DNA of 64,000 nucleotides from UBA4416 sp040387555 (GCA_040387555.1 JAZKDO010000005.1:248001-312000), one strand, 5' to 3'; counted from the stretch's first letter, positions 9,502 through 19,063 are shown. Made by a program: numbers and translations. Notes: a model not told the origin generated them from the sequence alone.

Positions 9502-10227
9502 ATGATACTTCGTTCAGAAAATTTAGTTAAAAAGTATAAAAGCAGAACTGTTGCAAAAAACGTAAGCGTTCAGGTGCAGCAAGGTGAAATTGTTGGATTA
9601 CTTGGTCCGAATGGTGCCGGAAAAACAACATCATTTTATATGATTGTAGGAATGGTAAAACCAAATTCCGGAAAGATATATCTGGACGATAAGGACATTA
9701 CCAATGAACCTATGTATAAACGCGCACAATTGGGCGTAGGATATTTACCACAGGAAGCTTCAGTTTTCAGGAAATTGAGTATTGAAGATAATCTATTGGC
9801 TGTTTTGCAAATGACAAAGAAAACAAAAGCAGAACAAGCATATAAAGTTGAAAGCTTGTTGGATGAATTTGCATTGCACCATGTACGTAAAAATTTAGGT
9901 GATCAGTTGTCAGGCGGAGAGAGAAGAAGAACTGAAATTGCAAGGGCATTAGCAACAGATCCTAAATTTATTTTACTGGATGAGCCTTTTGCAGGCGTTG
10001 ATCCAATAGCAGTTGAAGATATTCAAAGTGTAGTTAGAAAACTGAAAGATAAAAATATTGGTATTTTAATTACAGATCATAATGTACATGAAACATTAAA
10101 TATAACCGATAGAACCTATTTGTTGTATGCAGGAGAAGTGATAAAGTCCGGTTCAGCGGAAGATCTGGCGAATGATGAGATGGTAAGAAAAGTGTATTTG
10201 GGTAGTAATTTTGAATTGAGAAAATAG
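9502..10227 (+). CDS. lptB: LPS export ABC transporter ATP-binding protein LptB
   Basis: 241-residue ABC ATPase, the cytoplasmic motor of LptB2FGC that extracts lipopolysaccharide from the inner membrane. Walker A GPNGAGKT is at 35-42, the Q-loop in YLPQEAS, the signature LSGGERRR starts at 136, Walker B ILLDEPFAGVD has its catalytic Glu at 161, and the switch His is in ITDHNVHE. The GYLPQEASVFRKLS and LDEPFAGVDPIAVEDIQ segments are specific to LptB rather than to other branched-chain-type ATPases. lptF/G/A/C are not adjacent, as is common in Bacteroidota. The next gene starts one base after the stop, so the two are probably cotranscribed. Confidence 0.95.
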   Translation: MILRSENLVKKYKSRTVAKNVSVQVQQGEIVGLLGPNGAGKTTSFYMIVGMVKPNSGKIYLDDKDITNEPMYKRAQLGVGYLPQEASVFRKLSIEDNLLAVLQMTKKTKAEQAYKVESLLDEFALHHVRKNLGDQLSGGERRRTEIARALATDPKFILLDEPFAGVDPIAVEDIQSVVRKLKDKNIGILITDHNVHETLNITDRTYLLYAGEVIKSGSAEDLANDEMVRKVYLGSNFELRK

Positions 10228-10228
10228 T

Positions 10229-12094
10229 TTGACATCAAGCTCACATAAATCTTTAGATGAAGTTCATTCATCTGTCAAGACTTCCGGTAAAGGTGGGTTT
10301 AGAAAATTATTAGCGTTTATCGGTCCGGCTTATATGATCAGTGTTGGTTATATGGATCCGGGAAATTGGGCCACTGATATTGAAGGCGGAAGCAAATACG
10401 GCTATAGCCTGATTTGGGTTCTTGTTATGAGTAACCTGATAGCATTATTATTGCAAAGTCATTGTGTGCGTTTGGGAGTAGTATCAGGACGTGATTTGGC
10501 ACAAGCCTCCAAGGATCATTATTCAAAGTTTATTAATTATTTTTTATACGCATTGGCTGAAATTGCCATAGCGGCCTGTGATCTTGCTGAAGTTGTTGGT
10601 ATGGCAATTGGAATTCATTTGTTATTTCCGTCTATTTCAATTTTAATGGGTGTTTGTATTACGGTGCTTGACAGTTTTGTATTATTATTTCTGTTGAATG
10701 CCGGCATTAAAAAACTGGAGGCCTTCATTATTTCTTTGGTTGCCATTATTGGCGTATCTTTTTTTATTCAGTTAATGATCGCTGCACCGGATGTGGTTGA
10801 AATTTCCAAAGGCTTAATTCCTGGTTTTACTAACGAAAACGCCTTGTATATTGCCATTGGTATTATTGGCGCAACAGTAATGCCACATAATTTATATTTA
10901 CATTCTTCATTAGTCCAGACAAGGCAATTTGAGCGTTCAGCTATAGAAATAAAGAAAGCTATTCGTTTTAATATCATTGACAGTGCAGTTGCCTTAAATC
11001 TGGCCTTGTTTGTAAATGCCGCTATTTTAATTATTGCGGCAACTACTTTTTTTAATACGGGTGTAGAAGTAAAAGAAATTCAGGATGCTCATCGTATGAT
11101 GGCGCCAATGCTTGGAAGCACTCTTGCTCCACTTTTGTTCGCTATTGCTTTAATTGCAGCCGGACAAAGTTCTACAGTTACAGGTACATTAGCAGGACAG
11201 GTGATTATGGAAGGTTATTTAAATCTCCGATTGCAACCTTGGATCAGGCGACTACTGACACGGTTAATTGCAATTGTCCCAGCTTTTTTGACGATTTATT
11301 TTTTAGGAGAAGAAAAAACTGGAGATTTACTTGTATTGAGCCAGGTGATTTTAAGTCTTCAATTAGGATTTGCTATTATACCCTTGATCCATTTTGTAAG
11401 TAATAAAAAAAGAATGGGAGAATTTGTTATCCCACTATGGCAGAAAATTGCTTCCTGGATTTCTGTCACTGTTATTGTTTTTTTAAATTGTCAAATGCTG
11501 ATTAATAAAGTAACGGATTGGTTAACGGAATCCTCTTATCCTGTAATAATTTGGGTGACAGTAATTCCTTTCATGATTTTATGCCTTGGTATATTATTGT
11601 TTATTATGTTTGAACCATTATTCAAAAAAGCAAAACCGGAAGTATCTACACAGTTTCATGGAGAGTTGCAAAAAATCAGTTTTGAAAAACAACAACCGTA
11701 TTCTTCGATTGCCATTACGGTAGATTTTAGTACGAGTGACAATAAGGCAATTAATAAAGCGATACAGCTAGGAGGAAAAGATGCTCATTATATATTAATC
11801 CATATTCTGGAATCGACTAATGCTGTTATGTATGGCGAGGAGACAAATGATTATGAAAGAAGTGAAGATAGCAAGAACCTGTTAGCTTATAAAGACCAAC
11901 TCAGTGAACATGGTTACAACTGTGAATTTAAACTCGGCTTTGGTAATCCAAAATCTGTTATTCCAACACTTGTTACAGATTGTGATTTATTGGTAATGGG
12001 TACGCATGGACATACCAAACTTAAAGATCTTTTATTTGGTACAACAGTAGAAGGTGTAAGACATAAAATCTCAATTCCTTTAGTGCTGGTTTAA
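10229..12094 (+). CDS. Nramp-family divalent metal transporter fused to a universal stress protein domain
   Basis: 621 residues in two parts. Residues ~25-450 are an Nramp/MntH transporter: the DPGNW motif of TM1 (Asp43, Asn46) and MPHNLYLHSS of TM6 (Met218, His220) are the metal-binding signatures, so Mn2+/Fe2+ uptake is likely. Residues ~475-621 form a UspA-type domain ending in a complete ATP-binding signature G-2x-G-9x-G-T (Gly591, Gly594, Gly604, Thr605). The start is a TTG at 10229, one base after the lptB stop. No ATG precedes the conserved FIGPAYMISVGYMDPG segment, so TTG is needed to obtain the N-terminal tail. The Usp domain would face the cytoplasm and may let nucleotide binding gate transport; that is inference. 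Confidence 0.9.
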   Translation: MTSSSHKSLDEVHSSVKTSGKGGFRKLLAFIGPAYMISVGYMDPGNWATDIEGGSKYGYSLIWVLVMSNLIALLLQSHCVRLGVVSGRDLAQASKDHYSKFINYFLYALAEIAIAACDLAEVVGMAIGIHLLFPSISILMGVCITVLDSFVLLFLLNAGIKKLEAFIISLVAIIGVSFFIQLMIAAPDVVEISKGLIPGFTNENALYIAIGIIGATVMPHNLYLHSSLVQTRQFERSAIEIKKAIRFNIIDSAVALNLALFVNAAILIIAATTFFNTGVEVKEIQDAHRMMAPMLGSTLAPLLFAIALIAAGQSSTVTGTLAGQVIMEGYLNLRLQPWIRRLLTRLIAIVPAFLTIYFLGEEKTGDLLVLSQVILSLQLGFAIIPLIHFVSNKKRMGEFVIPLWQKIASWISVTVIVFLNCQMLINKVTDWLTESSYPVIIWVTVIPFMILCLGILLFIMFEPLFKKAKPEVSTQFHGELQKISFEKQQPYSSIAITVDFSTSDNKAINKAIQLGGKDAHYILIHILESTNAVMYGEETNDYERSEDSKNLLAYKDQLSEHGYNCEFKLGFGNPKSVIPTLVTDCDLLVMGTHGHTKLKDLLFGTTVEGVRHKISIPLVLV

Positions 12095-12309
12095 CATTAC
12101 GGAACGCTCCTAACCAAATAATTATGATTTAAGTGATTTTCAATTACTGTATGTTTTAGTAGCCAATTTCCAATTTTTCTTTATTATCTGTGTTTATCTT
12201 AAGAATTTGTGCCATCTGCTTTCCAAATAGCTAAACTTTGTAGCAAATAAATTAGACAAAGCCATTTTTTAAGTTTAAAATTTCCCTTATTTTGCAGTAA
12301 AATAAAAGG

Positions 12310-13431
12310 TTGCAAATAGTAGTAAATACACGTCTCTTAATTCACAATAAATTAGATGGTATCGGATGGTTTAGTTATCAAACGCTTAAGCGAATAACTC
12401 AAAGTAATCCAAACGTACATTTCGTTTTTTTATTTGACAGGGATTATAGCGATGAATTTATTTTTTCAGACAATGTAACTCCTTTAGTGTTGGGTCCACA
12501 GGCAAGACATCCTTTTTTATATTATGCCTGGTTTCATTTGTCGGTTAAAAATTTACTGAACAGAATGAATCCTGATTTGTTTTTATCTCCGGACGGATTT
12601 TTATCTCCGGGCGCTAAATGTAAACAATTGCCCGTTATTCATGATATCAATTTTTTGCATAATCCCAAGGATCTGAAATCATTAACGAGTAAATATTACA
12701 ATCATTTTTTTCCAAAGTATGCTCAATTAGGAAGTAGAATAGCAACAGTTTCAGAATACAGTAAAGCGGATATTTCTAAAAATTATCATATTGATACTAA
12801 TAAAATTGATGTGGTTTATAACGGTATCAATGAAGGTTTTACTTCGCTATCAGACCCATCACAACAAATCATCAGAGAGAAATTTTCTCATGGCAAGCCT
12901 TACTTTTTATTTGTTGGATCTCAAAGCCCCCGTAAAAATTTAAATAGGTTAATTGCGGCGTTTGATATCTTTAAAGAGCGGTCCGGTTCTGATTTTAAAT
13001 TGGTATTAGTGGGTGCGGTTTATTCGAATGAAGGAGATGTAAAGCGCGTTATTGATAGATCTAAATTCAAGGATGATATTCTATTTACAGGCAGACAACC
13101 ACAGGAAGAATTGGAAAAAATGATGGCGAGCGCTTTTGCTTTAGCTTTTGTTCCATACTTCGAAGGTTTTGGAATTCCTATTGTTGAGGCTCTGCAATGC
13201 GAAACGCCTGTTATTTGTAGTAATACAACCAGTATGCCTGAAATAGTAGGTGACGCTGGATTATTAGTCAATCCGTTTGAAGTAAATAGTATTAGCGATG
13301 GAATGTTAGAGTTGTATCACAATCCTTCGCTTCGAAATCAATTAATAGAAAAGGGAAAAGTTAGAAAGAACTTATTTTCCTGGGACAAATCGGCAGACCT
13401 GCTTTGGAACAGCATAACAAAGTGTTTATGA
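12310..13431 (+). CDS. Glycosyltransferase family 4 (GT-B fold)
   Basis: 373 residues, a retaining GT-B glycosyltransferase. Visible landmarks are the N-terminal glycine turn (DGIGWFSYQT), the inter-domain VVYNGIN segment, FVGSQSPRKNLNRLI at the start of the donor-binding domain (Arg/Lys pair contacting the nucleotide sugar), and the E-x7-E motif EGFGIPIVE (Glu285, Glu293), followed by PEIVGDAGLLV. The start is TTG at 12310 because the first beta strand MQIVVNTRLL is required and no ATG is available. Its stop overlaps the ATG of the DUF2779 gene (ATGA), so they are translationally coupled. The sugar and acceptor cannot be told; cytoplasmic or membrane-peripheral. Confidence 0.9.
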   Translation: MQIVVNTRLLIHNKLDGIGWFSYQTLKRITQSNPNVHFVFLFDRDYSDEFIFSDNVTPLVLGPQARHPFLYYAWFHLSVKNLLNRMNPDLFLSPDGFLSPGAKCKQLPVIHDINFLHNPKDLKSLTSKYYNHFFPKYAQLGSRIATVSEYSKADISKNYHIDTNKIDVVYNGINEGFTSLSDPSQQIIREKFSHGKPYFLFVGSQSPRKNLNRLIAAFDIFKERSGSDFKLVLVGAVYSNEGDVKRVIDRSKFKDDILFTGRQPQEELEKMMASAFALAFVPYFEGFGIPIVEALQCETPVICSNTTSMPEIVGDAGLLVNPFEVNSISDGMLELYHNPSLRNQLIEKGKVRKNLFSWDKSADLLWNSITKCL

Positions 13432-14900
13432 GTTCACCCATCAGTAAATCGGCGTTTATGAAAGCCGAGCAGTGTTTAAAACATTTTTATCTTTATAAAA
13501 ACCATCCCTACTTAAGAGATTCCTTATCTAAGGAAAAACAATTTATTTTTAAAAGAGGAACAGATGTTGGAATTTTTGCCCAGCAATTATTTCCCGGAGG
13601 AATTGATGTTACTGTTGGAGAAAAACGCAACCAGCAATTGTTTGCTCAAAAAACAAAGGACTTAATTGCCAATGGAATGCAAACGATTTATGAAGCAACC
13701 TTCATTTATGATGACCTTTTGGTGATGGTAGATATTTTGCATAAGCAAGATGATAAATGGATTGCCTATGAGGTGAAAAGCTCTTTAAAGATCACCGACA
13801 CATATGTGAAGGACGCGTGTTTTCAATATTATGTGATTAAAAACTGTTTACCTGATTTGGTGGATTTCAATTTATTGACATTAAATCCAAAATATACTTT
13901 GGAAGGAGAACTGGATACATCAAATTTGTTTAAAGTAACTTCTATTATGAAGGATGCTTTAAAGAATTCTGAATATTTTGCCCACAAAACTCAAATAGCA
14001 AAGCTTACGTTAGAGCAAGGAAAAATTCCGGATATTAAAATAGGGATTCATTGTTTTCAACCTTATGAATGTGATTTTTTAGGCACGTGTTGGAAAAATA
14101 CAAATGATCCTTCATCAGTTTTAACTCTTGGAAAATTAACCAAGCAAGCTATGTTTGATTTGTACGATAATAATATCAAACGAATTGATGAAATTGATAT
14201 TCATACGATACATAACAAAGAAATTAAGATACAGGTGAAGGCTGCTATTGAACAAAAAGAACAGATTAATCAGATAGAGGTTAGTTCATTTGTTTCCAAT
14301 ATTCACGAACCATTTTGTAGTTTGGATATTGAAGTATGGATGCCTGCCATTCCCTATTATCAGAATACTAAACCATTTCAACAGATCCCGTTTTTGTTTT
14401 CGATGATCTACGAAGAGAATGGGGATTTAAAAACTTACAGCTATTTTAAACCAATTGAAGAAGATCTAAGAAAGGAATTTCTGGAAAGAATTTTATTCGT
14501 TACAAAGGATTTTAAATCTATTCTGATGTTTGATAAATCACTTGAAGAAACTGTTTTAAATCAATTGGTTCAATTATATCCAGAATACAAAGAAGATATT
14601 AGTGTTTTAAAAAGCAAGATCGTTGACCTTGCAGAACCGATCAGAAAAGGGAATTATTACCATCCTGAAATGAATGGAAATTTCACATTGAAAAGCATTG
14701 CTCCTTTGGTAAACCAGGAGGCCGGATTTAATAACCTGGATATCCAGTCTGGAATAAGTGCCATGTATATATATGAAAGTTTGTTGGAACAAAATATGAT
14801 CGAAGGAGAACATATTAAACAACAGTTAATAGACTATTGTGAGATGGATGCTCTGATCACTTACCAATTATCGAATTATTTCAGAAGTAAATTAGAATAG
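13428..14900 (+). CDS. DUF2779 protein: PD-(D/E)XK nuclease-like plus exonuclease-like domain
   Basis: 490 residues from the ATG at 13428, which overlaps the preceding stop. An earlier in-frame TTG at 13404 is less likely. The N-terminal half resembles RecB/Cas4-type nucleases: Asp102 in VDIL and Glu115-x-Lys117 in YEVKSS make a D...ExK triad, and Cys16 together with Cys209, Cys215 and Cys221 (HCFQPYECDFLGTCW) could bind an Fe-S cluster as in AddB/Cas4. The C-terminal half is the DUF2779 core, with LDIEVWMPAIP (Asp300, Glu302) recalling the DxE motif of DEDD exonucleases, and YCEMDALITYQL near the end. Predicted DNA processing enzyme of unknown pathway. No CRISPR or recombination genes lie nearby; the glycosyltransferase neighbour gives no clue. 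Confidence 0.75.
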   Translation: MSSPISKSAFMKAEQCLKHFYLYKNHPYLRDSLSKEKQFIFKRGTDVGIFAQQLFPGGIDVTVGEKRNQQLFAQKTKDLIANGMQTIYEATFIYDDLLVMVDILHKQDDKWIAYEVKSSLKITDTYVKDACFQYYVIKNCLPDLVDFNLLTLNPKYTLEGELDTSNLFKVTSIMKDALKNSEYFAHKTQIAKLTLEQGKIPDIKIGIHCFQPYECDFLGTCWKNTNDPSSVLTLGKLTKQAMFDLYDNNIKRIDEIDIHTIHNKEIKIQVKAAIEQKEQINQIEVSSFVSNIHEPFCSLDIEVWMPAIPYYQNTKPFQQIPFLFSMIYEENGDLKTYSYFKPIEEDLRKEFLERILFVTKDFKSILMFDKSLEETVLNQLVQLYPEYKEDISVLKSKIVDLAEPIRKGNYYHPEMNGNFTLKSIAPLVNQEAGFNNLDIQSGISAMYIYESLLEQNMIEGEHIKQQLIDYCEMDALITYQLSNYFRSKLE

Positions 14901-14940
14901 CAGTTCGAGAGAACTATATTTATTTATCTTTATTCACGGC

Positions 14941-16023
14941 TTGCAGTTAAAATTTTTCATACTCATTTTTTGTTTTCCTGTTAGTGTTTATTCTCAGTTC
15001 AGGATAGATACAGCGAGGCGAGTTAATTATTTGGCTATTCCTATACTCTTTAAAACACCGGAAACAGGCTGGGCATATGGCTTGTCAGCTTCTGCTAATT
15101 TTAAAACGTCTCATAAAAATGATACCCTCACACGAACATCTGTTATCACAGTTCTTGGAATTTTTTCGCAACGTGAACAAAATATCCAGGGTGTTGACGC
15201 CACAATTTATTTTCCAAAAGAAAAGTACATTCTTTATTTCAACAGTTCCCATAGTTATTTTCCTGATAACTTCTGGGGTTTAGGCCAGTATTCTAAGAAT
15301 TCAGATGTTGAACGATATGTTTTTGAACAGGTTGTAATCAATCCACATATAAAGCGTAAATTTTTTAAACATAATTTTTTTGGAGTACTTGCTGATTATC
15401 AAAATATATTCAAAGTGCAATATAGCAAAGACGGTTTAATGGATTCTCTATCGTTTTACGGAAAAACAAATTATAATGTTTTTGGATTAGGAGTAACAGC
15501 AAGTTACGATACCAGGAATTCTACATTCTGGCCAACCAAAGGGGTGTTTTTACAAACTCAGTTTACCACTTACAATCGGGAATTGGCTTCTACGTATTCA
15601 TTTAATAAATGGACGGCGGAAGTAAGATTATTCAGGAAAGTTTTTAAAAAACATGTCATAGCATGTCAACTTTATAATTATTATACATATGGAGAAACGC
15701 CTTACCGCTCAATGGCAGCCTTGGGAGGATCAGGGAATTTAAGAGGTTTTTACCAAGGACGTTTCAGGGATAATTCTATGTATTCTGCGATCGTGGAGTA
15801 CCGTGCTCCTATTTTTTGGAAGATAAGCGCTTGTGTCTTTGGAGGAGTAGGGGACGTTTACAATCAACCAAAAAACATCAACGCGTCCTCTATGAAAGGT
15901 AGCTTTGGTGGCGGCCTTAGATTATCTATCATTGAAAAAGATAAGCTGAATTTGCGCGTTGATTATGGTTATTCTGACAACTACAACAAGGGTTTTTATT
16001 TCACAATTGGTGAGTGTTTTTAG
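14941..16023 (+). CDS. BamA/TamA-type (Omp85, bacterial surface antigen) outer-membrane barrel
   Basis: 360 residues with a signal peptide (MQLKFFILIFCFPVSVYSQ) directly followed by barrel strands, so it has no POTRA domains and is a minimal Omp85 barrel. The LGGSGNLRGFYQGRFRD segment near residue 265 contains the (V/L)RGF motif of the conserved L6 loop, and the end (RVDYGYSDNYNKGFYFTIGE) is the usual last pair of strands. The start is a TTG at 14941, since no ATG precedes the signal peptide. Likely an outer-membrane translocation or assembly factor with unknown cargo. It lies 40 bp after the DUF2779 gene, same strand. Confidence 0.8.
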   Translation: MQLKFFILIFCFPVSVYSQFRIDTARRVNYLAIPILFKTPETGWAYGLSASANFKTSHKNDTLTRTSVITVLGIFSQREQNIQGVDATIYFPKEKYILYFNSSHSYFPDNFWGLGQYSKNSDVERYVFEQVVINPHIKRKFFKHNFFGVLADYQNIFKVQYSKDGLMDSLSFYGKTNYNVFGLGVTASYDTRNSTFWPTKGVFLQTQFTTYNRELASTYSFNKWTAEVRLFRKVFKKHVIACQLYNYYTYGETPYRSMAALGGSGNLRGFYQGRFRDNSMYSAIVEYRAPIFWKISACVFGGVGDVYNQPKNINASSMKGSFGGGLRLSIIEKDKLNLRVDYGYSDNYNKGFYFTIGECF

Positions 16024-16128
16024 GGTAATTTATTTAACATTCTTTGGTTCATAGTTTCTCTTTCATAGAGCCTTATTTTTCTAATACTGAATTAACTTTA
16101 AGGTTTACAAATTAAGCATTGATGGATC

Positions 16129-18852
16129 ATGTCTAAAATTAAGGTTGGGATTTTGTTTGGTGGACGTTCAAAAGAACGTGAAATTTCTTTTGCTGGTGGA
16201 AGAACGGTTTATGATAATTTAAATAAGTCAATTTTTGAAGCGATTCCATTATTTGTGGATTCGTTTGGAAATTTTGTTTTGTTGGATTGGAATTTTGTTT
16301 ACAAAGGAACCATTCGTGATTTTTATCCACCGTTGGAATTTGTTCCTGCTTCCAATGTAGATTTTCAATATTACGCTGAAAACCTTGGCAACTTAACGGT
16401 TCAGCAACAAGACGAATTAATTTCTAAAATTGGTAAAAAAGTTTTAGCACATGAATTAACTTCTTTAATTGATTTTGCATTTTTAGCATTGCATGGGCCT
16501 TATGGCGAAGATGGCCGCATCCAAGGCTTATTAGAATATTTGCATATGCCTTATTCAGGGAGTGGCATTTTACCAAGTGCCATTGGCATCGATAAAAGTG
16601 TTCAGAAAAAATTAATGGTCAATGCAGGTTTCAATAGTCCAAAATATTTCACTATTGATAGAAATGATTGGATCAGCGGAAATGTAAAAGGCGTTTGGGA
16701 AAAAGCAAAAAGTGAAATTGGTTTTCCGATGGTGATCAAACCCGCTAATCAGGGTTCATCAATAGGTATTTCTATTTTAACAATACAGACTGAATTATTA
16801 TTTATATCAGCAATAGAAAAAGCATTATTTCATAAATGGATAGATGGAGCTTACTGGCAAACTTTGTCGGACATTGCTAAAATCGATTATATTCGAAATG
16901 TTTCAGATATTCGTGAAGGTATTGGCATGCCTCTCAAAATTAATATTAGTAAGAATGTTAATATGCCCGAGGAAGTTGTGTTTTACAATCAATATGAATT
17001 AATTGATTTTTTAAATAAACATTGTAATCAATTTACTAATGTTGTATTACAAGCGTTGGATAGTGAAAGCACCGTAATTGTAGAAGGTTTTATTGAAGGA
17101 AAAGAATTTTCTTGTATTGTATTAGAAGATACGGATTCTAATAGTAAAGCAATTGCATTGCCTCCAACTGAAATTAGAAAGGGAAATGAATTATTTGATT
17201 ATCGTAGTAAATATTTGCCAGGCTTATCACGAAAGATAACTCCAATTGAGGCAACTGATGAGCAAATTAACGCTATAAGAAAAGAATGCGAACGGTTATT
17301 TGAGGAATTGTGTTTTGATGTTTATGCGCGTATTGATGGTTTCTTAAGTACGGATGGAAAAGTGTTTTTAAATGATCCGAATACCACTTCCGGTATGATG
17401 CCATCTTCTTTTTTCTTTCACCAGGCAGCCGAGATTGGATTAACGCCTTCACAATTTTTGACCTATATTATTCGCACCTCTTTAAGTAAGCGAATTAAAA
17501 ATAGTAAAGGTGCGTTTGTTTATGAGCCACTTTTGATGAAGTTGGATAACTATTTGGATAACGAAAAAAATGCAGTCAACAATAAAATACCGGTAGCAGT
17601 TATATTGGGTGGTTATTCTTCTGAGCGACATATCTCCGTAGAAAGTGGAAGAAATATTTTTGAAAAACTAGCTTCTTCAGAAAAATATTCACCTGTTCCG
17701 GTTTTTCTTACGGGTGATAATTCTAATCATTTGATGTATCAGATTCCAATTAATGCTTTGTTAAAAGATAATGCAGATGATATAAAAGATAAAATCAATA
17801 ATTGGAAAATACATCCTGTAGTAAATCAGATTATTTCGGAGTGTAAATCAATTAAGGATAAGTATGGATCTCCTTATAATTTAATTGCGCCTAAGCAATT
17901 AAATTATTCTGATTTAGCTGCATTAGTAAAGCAAGTGTTTATTGCGTTGCATGGCCGGCCTGGTGAAGACGGTGCAATTCAAGAAAAGTTGGAAGCGGTT
18001 GGTTTAACATATAATGGTTCAGGTAAAGAAAGTTCATCAATCACAATTGATAAATTCAGAACTAATGAAATTTTAATGAAGCACGGTTTTCTGGCCGCTA
18101 AACATTGTTTAATAACAGTTGAGGATTGGAAAAATAATAAAGAGAAAATTAAACTTTCTTTACAAAATGATTTCGTTTACCCACTAATTGCAAAACCAGT
18201 AGATGACGGATGCAGCAGTGCTGTGAAAATGATTAAAAACTTTGATGAGTTTGAAGCATTTGCCACTTTGATTTTTAGGTCAACAGAAGAGTTTGATGAA
18301 AAAGCTGCTGAACGATTACATATCAAACCAAAAGAAGAATTTCCTCAGAAACAAGTATTGCTGGTGGAGGAATTGATTAGTAAAAATGGCGCAAAGTATT
18401 TTCTGGAAATTACCGGCGGTATGCTTACTAAGATAAATGCTAAAGGTGAAGTGGAGTATGAAGTATTTGAAGCGTCAGAAGCATTGGCAAGTGGTGAAAT
18501 TTTAAGTCTGGAAGAAAAATTTTTAGCCGGTCAAGGCCAAAATATAACACCCGCACGTTATTCAAGAGATGAGAAAGAAAGACAGCTGATTTCTGATAAA
18601 GTAAAAGAAACATTAGGGGCTGCCGCAAAGGTTCTCAATATTGTGGGGTATTGTCGGATTGACGCTTTTGTGAGAGTTTTTGGTCCTCAGCATATAGAGG
18701 TTATTTTTATTGAGGTCAATTCCTTACCTGGTATGACACCGGCCACGTGTATTTATCATCAGGCCGCCATAAATGGATATAAACCTTATAACTTTATTGA
18801 TAAAATTTTAGATTTTGGAGCGAGATCTAAATCGAGACTAAATGCAGTGTAA
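16129..18852 (+). CDS. Tandem D-alanine-D-alanine ligase (two fused ATP-grasp units)
   Basis: 907 residues, about 2.5 times a normal Ddl. Unit 1 (1-~480): LFGGRSKEREIS (Glu equivalent to DdlB Glu15), ALHGPYGEDGRIQG, GSSIG phosphate loop, LFDYRSKYLPG, ARIDGF, then NDPNTTSGM in place of the usual EINTLPGM, so Asp-Pro-Asn replaces Glu-x-Asn in the metal site. Unit 2 (~487-907): LGGYSSERHIS, ALHGRPGEDGAIQ, GCSSAV, EEKFLAGQGQNITPA without the YDY tyrosine, CRIDAF, and a standard EVNSLPGMTPAT. Each unit has an insertion relative to Ddl: one of ~70 residues in unit 1 (around 225-300), one of ~60 in unit 2 before its HGRPGED. Either unit may be catalytic; a dimer-in-one-chain or a dipeptide other than D-Ala-D-Ala is possible. 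Cytoplasmic; no other mur genes adjoin. Confidence 0.85.
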   Translation: MSKIKVGILFGGRSKEREISFAGGRTVYDNLNKSIFEAIPLFVDSFGNFVLLDWNFVYKGTIRDFYPPLEFVPASNVDFQYYAENLGNLTVQQQDELISKIGKKVLAHELTSLIDFAFLALHGPYGEDGRIQGLLEYLHMPYSGSGILPSAIGIDKSVQKKLMVNAGFNSPKYFTIDRNDWISGNVKGVWEKAKSEIGFPMVIKPANQGSSIGISILTIQTELLFISAIEKALFHKWIDGAYWQTLSDIAKIDYIRNVSDIREGIGMPLKINISKNVNMPEEVVFYNQYELIDFLNKHCNQFTNVVLQALDSESTVIVEGFIEGKEFSCIVLEDTDSNSKAIALPPTEIRKGNELFDYRSKYLPGLSRKITPIEATDEQINAIRKECERLFEELCFDVYARIDGFLSTDGKVFLNDPNTTSGMMPSSFFFHQAAEIGLTPSQFLTYIIRTSLSKRIKNSKGAFVYEPLLMKLDNYLDNEKNAVNNKIPVAVILGGYSSERHISVESGRNIFEKLASSEKYSPVPVFLTGDNSNHLMYQIPINALLKDNADDIKDKINNWKIHPVVNQIISECKSIKDKYGSPYNLIAPKQLNYSDLAALVKQVFIALHGRPGEDGAIQEKLEAVGLTYNGSGKESSSITIDKFRTNEILMKHGFLAAKHCLITVEDWKNNKEKIKLSLQNDFVYPLIAKPVDDGCSSAVKMIKNFDEFEAFATLIFRSTEEFDEKAAERLHIKPKEEFPQKQVLLVEELISKNGAKYFLEITGGMLTKINAKGEVEYEVFEASEALASGEILSLEEKFLAGQGQNITPARYSRDEKERQLISDKVKETLGAAAKVLNIVGYCRIDAFVRVFGPQHIEVIFIEVNSLPGMTPATCIYHQAAINGYKPYNFIDKILDFGARSKSRLNAV

Positions 18853-18867
18853 TCTTCGGTTTTAAAC

Positions 18868-18953
18868 AGTCAATTCTGTTTTTTATAACATTCTGATAGT
18901 CAATAATTTAATCCTATAATGAACATTATTTGCACTAGTTTTTAACAGTCAAT
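18868..18953 (+). repeat. Three AGTCAAT direct repeats in an intergenic region
   Basis: AGTCAAT occurs at 18868-18874, 18898-18904 and 18947-18953. The first and third are embedded in a longer TTnAACAGTCAAT match. They lie 80-165 bp upstream of the predicted -7 box of the next gene, where an activator could bind, but the short length in AT-rich DNA makes chance plausible. Confidence 0.25.
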
Positions 18954-19032
18954 AAACTTGTTTTTCACATTTTTTGGTATGGCGAATTTCTGCTCTTCGT
19001 CTAATAAGTTAGTTTATTAACAATCTACCTCC

Positions 19033-19040
19033 TATCTTTG
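19033..19040 (+). promoter_or_regulatory. Putative -7 promoter box TATCTTTG
   Basis: Exact TAnnTTTG 23 nt before the ATG at 19064; no good -33 TTG upstream. Confidence 0.45.
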
Positions 19041-19063
19041 TTAATAACTGTAAATAACTACCC

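Noticed and set aside
12095..12309. tRNA or small RNA in the 215-bp gap before the glycosyltransferase
   Set aside because: No cloverleaf, no T-loop GTTCRA consensus and no terminator hairpin visible.
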